From positions 105,639,503-105,703,502 of the forward strand of contig CM058230.1 of NCBI GenBank assembly GCA_030180135.1: a DNA stretch of 64,000 nt, written 5' to 3'. Every line of letters starts with the position of its first letter. Positions within the stretch are counted from its first letter, which is position 1. A program made the translations under genes and the position numbers. The stretch is from Orychophragmus violaceus. Taxonomy: Eukaryota > Streptophyta > Magnoliopsida > Brassicales > Brassicaceae. Of the stretch, positions 52,870 to 61,359 are shown one piece after another. The notes under the pieces are model-generated. The model worked only from the letters and a program-made list of their open reading frames with translations. It did no database searches and was not told the origin of the DNA.

Positions 52870-55800
52870 TGTGAAAAAAATGACGGTATATGATAAACTG
52901 ATCGTGGGCTGATCCTATGCACCGTGGGACAGTCGCGGTGCATGAAAAACCAAGTGTTCATTGCCCGGGAAGAATCGGGTCGAGTTTTTTCGAAAGTACC
53001 ACGACCAAAACCCCTCATATGGACAGTAAGGAGGTGTGGTGGAGGAAACAGGTGAAAAAAAAATGACGGGATATGATAAACTGATCGTGGACTGATCCTA
53101 TGCACCGTGGGACAGTCGCGGTGCATGAAAAACCAAGTGTTCATGGCCCGGGAAGAATCGGGTCGAGTTTTTTCGAAAGTACCACGACCAAAACCCCTCA
53201 TATGGACAGTAAGGAGGTGTGGTGGAGGAAACGGGTGAAAAAAAAATGACGGTATATGATAAACTGATCGTGGACTGATCCTATGCACCGTGGGACAGTC
53301 GCGGTGCATGAAAAACCAAGTGTTCATGGCCCGGGAAGAATCGGGTCGAGTTTTTTCGAAAGTACCACGACCAAAACCCCTCATATAGACAGTAAGGAGG
53401 TGTGGTGGAGGAAACAGGTGAAAAAAAAATGACGGGATATGATAAACTGATCGTGGACTAATCCTATGCACCGTGGGACAGTCGCGGTGCATGAAAAACC
53501 AAGTGTTCATGGCCCGGGAAGAATCGGGTCGAGTTTTTTCGAAAGTACCACGACCAAAACCCCTCATATGGACAGTAAGGAGGTGTGGTGGAGGAAACAA
53601 GTGAAAAAAAATGACGGGATAGGATAAACTGATCGTGGACTGATCCTATGCACCGTGGGACAGTCGCGGTGCATGAAAAACCAAGTGTTCATGTCCCGAG
53701 AAGGATCGGGTTGAGTTTTTTCGAAAGTAACACGACCAAAACCCCTTATATGGACAGTAAGGAGGAGTGGTGGAGGAAACAGGTGAAAAAAAATGACGGG
53801 ATATGCTAAACTGATCGTGGACTGATCCTATGCACCGTGGGACAGTCGCGGTGCATGAAAAACCAAGTGTTCATGGCCCGGGAAGAATCGGGTCGAGTTT
53901 TTTCGAAAGTACCACGACCAAAACCCCTCATATAGACAGTAAGGAGGTGTGGTGGAGGAAACATGTGAAAAGAAAATGACGGGATATGATAAACTGATCG
54001 TGGACTGATCCTATACACCGTGGGACAGTCGTGGTGCATGAAAAACCAAGTGTTCATGGCCCGGGAAGAATCGGTTCGAGTTTTTTCGAAAGTACCACGA
54101 CCAAAACCCCTCATATAGACAGTAAGGAGGTGTGGTGGAGGAAACGGGTGAAAAAAAATGACGGTATATGATAAACTGATCGTGGACTGATCCTATGCAC
54201 CGTGGGACAGTCGCGGTGCATGAAAAACCAAGTGTTCATGTCCCGAGAAGGATCGGGTCGAGTTTTTTCAAAAGTACCACGACCGAAACCCCTCATATGG
54301 ACAGTAAGGAGGTGTGGTGGAGGAAACGGGTGAAAACAAAATGACGGTATATGATAAACTGATCGTGGACTGATCCTATGCACCGTGGGACAGTCGCGGT
54401 GCATGAAAAACCAAGTGTTCATGTCCCGGGAAGGATCGGGTCGAGTTTTTTCGAAAGTACCACGACCAAAACCCCTCATATAGACAGTAAGGAGGTGTGG
54501 TGGAGGAAACAGGTGAAAAAAAAATGACGGGATAGGATAAACTGATCGTGGACTGATCCTATGCACCATGGGACAGTCGCGGTGCATGAAAAACCAAGTG
54601 TTCATGGCCCGAGAAGAATCGGGTCGAGTTTTTTCGAAAGTACCACGACCAAAACCCCTCATATAGACAGTAAGGAGGTGTGGTGGAGGAAACAGGTGAA
54701 AAAAATGACGGGATATGATAAACTGATCGTGGACTGATCCTATGCACCGTCGGACAGTCGCGGTGCATGAAAAACCAAGTGTTCATGGTCCGGGAAGAAT
54801 CGGGTCGAGTTTTTTCGAAAGTACCACGACCAAAACCCCTCATATGGACAGTAAGGAGGTGTGGTGGAGGAAACGGGTGAAAAAAAAATGACGGTATATG
54901 ATAAACTGATCGTGGACTGATCCTATGCACCGTGGGACAGTCGCGGTGCATGAAAAACCAAGTGTTCATGGCCCGGGAAGAATCGGGTTGAGTTTTTTCG
55001 AAAGTACCACGACCAAAACCCCTCATATGGACAGTAAGGAGGTGTGGTGGAGGAAACAAGTGAAAAAAAATGACGGGATAGGATAAACTGATCGTGGACT
55101 GATCCTATGCACCGTGGGACAGTCGCGGTGCATGAAAAACCAAGTGTTCATGTCCCGAGAAGGATCGGGTCGAGTTTTTTCGAAAGTAACACGACCAAAA
55201 CCCCTCATATGGACAGTAAGGAGGTGTGGTGGAGGAAACAGGTGAAAAAAATGACGGTATATGATAAACTGATCATGGACTGATCCTATGCACCGTGGGA
55301 CAGTCGCGGTGCATGAAAAACCAAGTGTTCATGTCCCGGGAAGGATCGGGTCGAGTTTTTTCGAAAGTACCACGACCAAAACCCCTCATATAGACAGTAA
55401 GGAGGTGTGGTGGAGGAAACAGGTGAAAAAAAAATGACGGGATAGGATAAACTGATCGTGGACTGATCCTATGCACCGTGGGACAGTCGCGGTGCATGAA
55501 AAACCAAGTGTTCATGTCCCGAGAAGGATCGGGTCGAGTTTTTTCGAAAGTAACACGACCAAAACCCCTCATATAGACAGTAAGGAGGTGTGGTGGAGGA
55601 AACAGGTGAAAAAAAAATGACGGGATATGATAAACTGATCGTGGATTGATCCTATGCACCGTGGGACAGTCGCGGTGCATGAAAAACCAAGTGTTCATGG
55701 TCCGGGAAGAATCGGGTCGAGTTTTTTCGAAAGTACCATGACCAAAACCCCTCATATGGACAGTAAGGAGGTGTGGTGGAGGAAACGGGTGAAAAAAAAA

Positions 55801-58000
55801 TGACGGTATATGATAAACAGATCGTGGACTGATCCTATGCACCGTGGGACAGTCGCGGTGCATGAAAAACCAAGTGTTCATGGCCCGGGAAGAATCGGGT
55901 CGAGTTTTTTCGAAAGTACCACGACCAAAACCCCTCATATGGACAGTAAGGAGGTGTGGTGGAGGAAACAAGTGAAAAAAAAATGACGGGATAGGATAAA
56001 CTGATCGTGGACTGATCATATGCACCGTGGGACAGTCGCGGTGCATGAAAAACCAAGTGTTCATGTCCCGAGAAGGATCGGGTCGAGTTTTTTCGAAAGT
56101 AACACGACCAAAACCCCTTATATGGACAGTAAGGAGGTGTGGTGGAGGAAACAGGTGAAAAAATGACGGTATATGATAAACTGATCGTGGACTGATCCTA
56201 TGCACCGTGGGACAGTCGCGGTGCATGAAAAACCAAGTGTTCATGGCCCGGGAAGAATCGGGTCGAGTTTTTTCGAAAGTACCACGACCAAAACCCCTCA
56301 TATGGACAGTAAGGAGGTGTGGTGGAGGAAACAGGTGAAAAAAAAATGACGGGATATGATAAACTGATCGTGGACTGATCTTATGCACCGTGGGACAGTC
56401 GCGGTGCATGAAAAACCAAGTGTTCATGGCCCGGGAAGAATCGGGTCGAGTTTTTTCGAAAGTACCACGACCAAAACCCCTCATATAGACAATAAGGAGG
56501 TGTGGTGGAGGAAACAGGTGAAAAGAAAATGACGGGATATGATAAACTGATCGTGGACTGATCCTATGCACCGTGGGACAGTCGCGGTGCATGAAAAACC
56601 AAGTGTTCATGGTCCGGGAAGAATCGGGTCGAGTTTTTTCGAAAGTACCACGACCAAAACCCCTCATATGGACAATAAGGAGGTGTGGTGGAGGAAACGG
56701 GTGAAAAAAAAATGACGGTATATGATAACTTGATCGTGGACTGATTCTATGCACCGTGGGACAGTCGCGGTGCATGAAAAACCAAGTGTTCATGGCCCGG
56801 GAAGAATCGGGTCGAGTTTTTTCGAAAGTACCACGACCAAAACCCCTCATATGGACAGTAATGAGGTGTGGTGGAGGAAACAAGTGAAAAAAAATTACGG
56901 GATAGGATAAACTGATCGTGGACTGATCCTATGCACCGTGGGACAGTCGCGGTGCATGAAAAACCAAGTGTTCATGTCCCGAGAAGGATCGGGTCGAGTT
57001 TTTTCGAAAGTAACACGACCAAAACCCCTCATATGGACAGTAAGGAGGTGTGGTGGAGGAAACATGTGAAAAAATGACGGTATATGATAAACTGATCGTG
57101 GACTGATCCTATGCACCGTGGGACAGTCGCGGTGCATGAAAAACCAAGTGTTCATTGCCCGGGAAGAATCAGGTCGAGTTTTTCGAAAGTACCACGACCA
57201 AAACCCCTCATATGGACAGTAAGGAGGTGTGGTGGAGGAAACAGGTGAAAAAAAAATGACGGGATATGATAAACTGATCGTGGACTGATCCTATGCACCG
57301 TGGGACAGCCGCGGTGCATGAAAAACCAAGTGTTCATGGCCCGGGAAGAATCGGGTCGAGTTTTTTCGAAAGTACCACGACCAAAACCCCTCATATGGAC
57401 AGTAAGGAGGTGTGGTGGAGGAAACGGGTGAAAAAAAAATGACGGTATATGATAAACTGATCGTGGACTGATCCTATGCACCGTGGGACAGTCGCGGTGC
57501 ATGAAAAACCAAGTGTTCATGGCCCGGGAAGAATCGGGTCGAGTTTTTTCGAAAGTACCACGACCAAAACCCCTCATATAGACAGTAAGGAGGTGTGGTG
57601 GAGGAAACAGGGGGAAAAAAAAATGACGGGATATGATAAACTGATCGTGGACTAATCCTATGCACTGTGGGACAGTCGCGGTGCATGAAAAACCAAGTGT
57701 TCATGGCCCGGGAAGAATCGGGTCGAGTTTTTTCGAAAGTACCACGACCGAAACCCCTCATATGGACAGTAAGGAGGTGTGGTGGAGGAAACAAGTGAAA
57801 AACAAAATGACGGGATATGATAAACTGATCGTGGACTGATCCTATGCACCGTGGGACAGTCACGGTGCATGAAAAACCAAGTGTTCATGGTCCGGGAAGA
57901 ATCGGGTCGAGTTTTTTCGAAAGTACCACGACCAAAACCCCTCATATGGACAGTAAGGAGGTGTGGTGGAGGAAACGGGTGATAACAAAATGACGGTATA
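52870..58000 (+). repeat. Long-range block similarity (offset ~4194, ~23 monomers)
   Basis: The rare TTCATTGCCCGGG occurs at 52961 (TTGCCC) and 57155, and its neighbours line up for several monomers on each side. The right-hand copy (57100-58121) carries many private changes, as expected at an array edge. Confidence 0.6.
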
Positions 58001-58116
58001 TGATAAACTGATCGTGGACTGATCCTATGCACCGTGGGACAATCGCGGTGCATGAAAAACCAAGTGTTCATGTCCCGGGAAGGATCGGGTCGAGTTTTTT
58101 CGAAAGTATCACGACC

Positions 58117-58121
58117 AAAAC
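58117..58121. repeat. AAAAC flank of E2 (presumed target site duplication, left copy)
   Basis: The satellite is interrupted after CGACCAAAAC by the TG of E2. The matching right copy lies outside the window. The five bases are the same monomer position used by E1 (3635-3639). Confidence 0.75.
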
Positions 58122-58330
58122 TGTAACATCCCCGAACCGGCCTACGGGCCATTGGGCGTCCATGGGACCAGAAACACGAACTTAAGGCTGAGATGGCCAA
58201 AAGGGAAGTGTTCTATGGACGGAATTAGGTTAAGCTCAGCTGGAATGGAGCTTAATCAATCGGGAATCAGCTGGAATGAGTGTAGCTAGCTCGGCTCAGC
58301 TCGGTTGAAGTGTGAAGTGTGGAATGAGCT

Positions 58331-58355
58331 GATCAGCTAGTGTCACTAGCTGATC
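58331..58355. promoter_or_regulatory. Perfect 12-bp inverted repeat upstream of TATA, E2
   Basis: GATCAGCTAGTG, one base, CACTAGCTGATC, centred 114 bp before the TATA box. Compared with E1 the second base pair of the arm is A-T instead of G-C, changed on both sides, so pairing is preserved. Confidence 0.85.
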
Positions 58356-58453
58356 TTAGCGCCCATAAGCGAATGGCCACCAAGGGACTTGTGTCCATTC
58401 GCTAGTCCCAAAGGCAACCCTTGCCATGGGCGGTTATGGGGCGATCTAAGGCT

Positions 58454-58461
58454 TATAAATA
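58454..58461 (+). promoter_or_regulatory. TATA box of E2
   Basis: TATAAATA in AAGGCTTATAAATAGAAGCC, followed by TTGGAGGCCATTTTCG as in E1. Transcription should begin around 58485-58500 (inference). Confidence 0.78.
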
Positions 58462-59333
58462 GAAGCCTTGGAGGCCATTTTCGCACACAAGTTCACAAGG
58501 GGGAAAACCCAGATTTTTTTTCTAAAGGCAAAGGCCAAGAAAAACCGAGTGAAACACTAGAGAGAGAAAGGCGTTTGTGGCCGGTTTTCTAGAGAGAGAG
58601 TCGGCGATTGTTCAAGGGTTTTGGTGGGTGATTTGGAGCGGCTTAAGGAGGAATTATGGCGGGAGAATCAAGCCGTGATCCGGGCAAGTCCACCGCGACC
58701 GCAAAGGTTAGACCGTGACCATCTCTTCTCTCGGCCTTGGGCCAAACCGTGGCCTATGGTCGGTTAAGTTGTGGCCGGATAACATTCTTCCTCTACTCCT
58801 TCTCCTGGAACTAGGACCGGGTTAGACAACACGGTTTTAGTGTCGGCTTGGTTGAACATTCAAGCGATCGGCCAAGGGCCATGATCGCGGTTCGAACGGT
58901 CGGGTCGTGTACCGCGGACGCTAAAGGTTGTTGGGTCCACACGCGGATGATCGGACGGTTGTGGGAAGAGCAACCGGGTCATGAGATGGTCGGACGGCTT
59001 AACGGGATTAGATAGCCGGATCATAAACCGCGGGATGGACTGACCGGCGTGGAACGGTCTGGAAATGATCGGCGTACACGGTCGTACCGTAAACCGCTAT
59101 CGGAAGGTCGGGATAGTCGCGGACCAGACACCGCGGTAACGGATCGATGGCAACCGTCCGCGGAACCATCGCGTCCGTTCGCAGTGAACAGTCGCGACCC
59201 TACGTACCGACGGGTGCCTTATCGCGGGACGCTAGCCGGACGTGTCTTTGTCCGTACGGATGATCGCATGCCACGGACTGGTCGGCTCGGGATGACGCGC
59301 GCATGATCGGGACTGACGGGCGGACTGACGCGG

Positions 59334-59486
59334 CTTGACGCGCATCGCGCATGTACCGTTCCGATCCTTCGGGTGGACGTACTGCCGAGGCGCATGATCG
59401 CGGTACACGGCTTGACGCGCATCGCGCATGTACTGATCCGTCCAACCGGATGGAAGTGCTGCCGAGGCGCTGATCGCGGTACACGG
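59334..59486. repeat. 77-bp tandem duplication in the E2 LTR
   Basis: CTTGACGCGCATCGCGCATG starts at 59334 and 59411. The copies are 77 and 76 bp, each ending GATCGCGGTACACGG. It is CpG-dense, in the same transcribed part of the LTR as the GC-rich zone of E1. Confidence 0.8.
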
Positions 59487-59844
59487 ACTGACGCGCACGG
59501 ACAAGGATCGCGGTTTTAACCACGGATCCAGAACGGTCGTGACGCGGTCCAAATATGGAAACTTAGCCGATATTAGATGGAATTAGAACGGTTTAGGGAT
59601 TTCATGTTGCATTGGGTTATTGAGCATATAGAATTGTATAATGCTAAGTTGATGGTTATACTTTTCGTACTTATGTTGTTTTGTTGCATTTCAGGACATG
59701 CGGACGATCATAAGGATGATCGATCCTAGGAGCGGACCGAGACGGGACGAGTGGTGTGTGTGTAGAGATAGACTTGTTTAGGACCGAATACTGTATTAGC
59801 ATAATGCACTTGACTCACATTGTATTTGGTACCTTGGTTTGATT

Positions 59845-59850
59845 AATAAA
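59845..59850 (+). terminator. Candidate polyadenylation signal AATAAA in the E2 LTR
   Basis: AATAAA in an AT-rich stretch about 190 bp before the LTR end, in the place expected near the R/U5 boundary. Plant poly(A) signals are loose, so this is tentative. Confidence 0.45.
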
Positions 59851-60046
59851 AGTCTATTTCTGTCTTATGATAACTCGTTTGCCTTAGAATAAAATGAATG
59901 GAATTGTTTGAATGGAAATGAACTAAGCTTGAATTTGACTAAGTATAGAATAAATAGGCTTGAGGTTGACAACGAACCTCAAGTCGGGATACTTAGGGAA
60001 TGGAACGGCCGTTCCGGCCGTAGTGTCGGAATGGGGTGTTTCAAGT

Positions 60047-60058
60047 TGGTATCAGAGC
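60047..60058 (+). promoter_or_regulatory. Primer binding site of E2 (tRNA-iMet)
   Basis: TGGTATCAGAGC, three bases after the LTR end, complementary to the 3' end of initiator methionine tRNA. The following bases, like the spacer, match E1. Confidence 0.93.
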
Positions 60059-60180
60059 GGAGTTATTTCCTAGGCTTTGGGTTAAGGGCTACACCACTCG
60101 TCCGGGTTGAGGTCTGCGGTAGAAATGCATTAGAACTATTAGGACTTGAAGATTGCTTGCTTGATATTTATTGTATCTTG

Positions 60181-60244
60181 ATGAATCTTCAGGTTGGTAA
60201 GAAGTCCAAGAGGACTAAGGATAAGGATAAGGAGGTGTCTGCGA
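60181..60244 (+). pseudogene. gag: gag, N-terminal stub in the original orientation
   Basis: From ATG at 60181 about 21 codons of a Lys/Asp-rich leader peptide (Lys-Lys-Ser-Lys-Arg-Thr-Lys-Asp..., ending Lys-Glu-Val-Ser-Ala) run in the pol direction. The sequence then joins inverted gag DNA. The frame continues for 31-32 antisense codons and stops at 60339. The last 16 bases of the stub, AAGGAGGTGTCTGCGA, reappear inverted at 60920-60935, marking where this leader was once continuous with the first gag half. Start choice: it is the first ATG after the PBS leader that fits that continuity. Confidence 0.7.
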
Positions 60245-60935
60245 ACGACTCGAGAAGGCCCTTGGTGCGTCTGTCCACTGACAGCCACCAATTATGCGCA
60301 TCCCCTTCCAGGAAGTGGATCGCAATGTCCTTACGGTAATCCTTTGGACAACGGGTAGAACGGAAGTTCCGGACAAGCCGTGACCTCCATTCATCAGCCT
60401 CAAGTGGGTCAGCACTGCCCTTAAAGGGCTTGGTTCCCAACTTGGTGATATGGCCCAAGACGTTGAGATAGTCCACCTTACGGTCCTTCTCAAGAACCGG
60501 TGACTCTATCACTACTACGTCTGGGTCGTCATCACTCGGGGCCGAAGTTTCGGGGACTTGGACCCGTGGCTCACCCTCAGCTGACTTCTGGCCAGAGATG
60601 CTCTGGTTCAAAGTCGTAAGCTGGTCCATGACCGTCTTAAGCAACGTCCACATCTGACCGATGTTCGGGACGGCTGTAAACGGCTCACCGTCACCACCAC
60701 CTGTGGCATCATCATTCCCAAGACCGGTCTCATTGTGGACCGCATGAGAAGATGACTCGCCCATCCGCTCCTCCTCATCCCTAGCCCGGACGTCCGGTTC
60801 GGAAACCCTAGTCCCGTCAGGAACGTGAGGAGCCAAAGGCTCAACGCCTGTTTGGTTAACCTCAGGACCGGTTAACCCAGGCGCAACAGGAGTGGTCTGG
60901 ACCTTCGGGCCTTGGCCGGTCGCAGACACCTCCTT
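60242..60935 (-). pseudogene. gag: gag, first half, inverted (capsid N-terminal part)
   Basis: Read on the minus strand from 60935: Lys-Glu-Val-Ser-Ala-Thr-Gly-Gln, an acidic/Ser/Thr-rich linker, then the start of the retrotransposon Gag domain with YLNVLGHITKLGTKPFKGSA, ADPLEADEWRS and DAHNWWLSVDRR. It ends at Leu-Leu-Glu-Ser-Phe. Gag packages element RNA into particles. Here it lies antisense to pol, so E2 transcripts cannot encode it. The reading frame is still open, and it runs without a break out of the second gag half (60936-61233), giving a permuted order, C-half then N-half. Antisense expression of this frame is not expected. Confidence 0.85.
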
Positions 60936-61233
60936 GGCCTCGACCGTTGCGGCCCGTTCGACCAACTCCGAGACAGAATCGTAAGAACAAACCGAGCAGT
61001 GGGTCTTAAGTTCCGGACGCAAACCGCGAAGGAACCGACGGACCTGAGCTGGCTCATCCTCTACGTCCCGTCCCACAAAGCGTCTGAGACGGTCGAACTC
61101 GGCCTCATACTCCCGAACCGTCTTGTAACCTTGGACCAAACTCAAATACTTTCCTTCCATACGATCCCAAGCCTCGGCCGGGAAGTACTTCCGGTTGAAT
61201 TCAGTCTCAAAGTCCTCGAACGACTCGAGAAGG
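60936..61233 (-). pseudogene. gag: gag, second half, inverted (capsid C-terminal part)
   Basis: On the minus strand from 61233: Leu-Leu-Glu-Ser-Phe-Glu-Asp-Phe-Glu, FNRKYFPAEAWDR, MEGKYLSLVQGYKTVREYEA, LRRFVGRDVEDEPAQVRRFL, GLRPELK and SVSELVERAATVEA. This is the normal continuation of the fragment at 60242-60935 but lies before it in minus-strand order. No CCHC zinc knuckle (nucleocapsid) follows or precedes it; that part of gag is missing from this copy. The 17-bp text CGAACGACTCGAGAAGG, coding Leu-Leu-Glu-Ser-Phe in antisense, is present at both outer ends (60242-60258 and 61217-61233). Confidence 0.85.
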
Positions 61234-61269
61234 ACTCGGGAGAGGCCGGCTCCTTTGATGCGATTACTG
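61234..61269 (+). CDS. pol: Gag-pol linker before protease (candidate exon end)
   Basis: Back in pol orientation, codons read Asp-Ser-Gly-Glu-Ala-Gly-Ser-Phe-Asp-Ala-Ile-Thr-Gly. Plant gypsy proteases are usually preceded by a phrase such as D-x-x-T-G-T, so Ala-Ile-Thr-Gly looks like the first half of that phrase, cut off by 61270-61359. It is in frame with 61360 onward if those 90 bases are spliced out. Confidence 0.55.
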
Positions 61270-61359
61270 GTACGTCACTTGAACCCTAATTTCTTCAAAT
61301 TACTGCATGGCATATTGGGGAAATAAAGCGGGGCTTATATGCATTGTGGGAATGTGTAG
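61270..61359 (+). other. Candidate 90-bp spliceosomal intron before protease
   Basis: Begins GTACGT and ends GAATGTGTAG. It contains an in-frame TAA at 61287-61289 and fills the gap between Ala-Ile-Thr-Gly and Thr-Val-Val-Val-Gly-Gly of the protease lead-in; removal gives a continuous frame across the junction. The length is typical of plant introns. A homologous stretch exists in E1 (6859-6954). Alternatives are a short insertion that disables this copy, or an internal translation start for pol at 61395. Ogre/Tat gypsy elements are known to splice an intron within pol, so there is precedent. Confidence 0.5.

Larger units (their letters stand above)
10570..58121 (+). repeat. Tandem satellite array, ~182-bp monomer (main block, ~261 units)
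   Basis: 47.5 kb of the same monomer and orientation as 1-3639, with no other sequence inserted. Variation is mostly discrete: GGCCC/GTCCC/GGTCC with GGGAAGAATC or GAGAAGGATC, CATATGG or CATATAG, CAGGTG/CGGGTG/CAAGTG/CATGTG, GATATGAT or GATAGGAT, and A-tract length. These combinations recur in the same order over long distances, showing block duplication rather than independent drift. A few subtypes are rarer: the 2-bp deletion GATCTATG (for example near 12846), CCACGTGTTC, AACAGATCACGG and GATCAGGGACTG. There are no genes, and long minus-strand frames reflect 183-bp monomers only. Confidence 0.97.
58122..60043 (+). mobile_element. E2 5' LTR (1922 bp)
   Basis: Begins TGTAACATCCCCGAACCGG, ends GGGGTGTTTCA, and is followed by AGT and the PBS. 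Contents in order: an AGCT/CAGCTG-rich U3 start (58230-58330), the 12-bp palindrome (58331-58355), the promoter block with TATA (58454-58461), a CpG-rich stretch with repeats (about 58650-59540), an AT-rich part with AATAAA (59845-59850) and a short U5. The 3' LTR is not in the window, so age cannot be judged. Open frames inside it are not considered genes. Confidence 0.9.

Noticed and set aside
10570..58121. Dozens of 60-536 codon minus-strand open frames and short plus-strand frames as genes
   Set aside because: They are the same 61-codon satellite translation restarted whenever A-tract length breaks frame. There is no codon-level conservation signal, promoter or family resemblance.
10570..58121. 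CENP-B box or telomere-type repeats in the satellite
   Set aside because: No TTCGTTGGAAACGGGA-like motif and no TTTAGGG arrays were found by eye.
59049..59552. Overlapping open frames on both strands in the E2 LTR
   Set aside because: GC-rich repeat sequence within an LTR; no start context or family resemblance.
59908..60339. 143-codon plus-strand frame spanning the LTR end, PBS and gag start
   Set aside because: It runs through the LTR/PBS boundary and into inverted gag; only the part from 60181 to 60244 corresponds to gag.
60189..61160. 323-codon minus-strand frame as an independent functional gene
   Set aside because: It is a permuted, inverted gag lacking the zinc knuckle and antisense to the element; recorded as pseudogene pieces instead.
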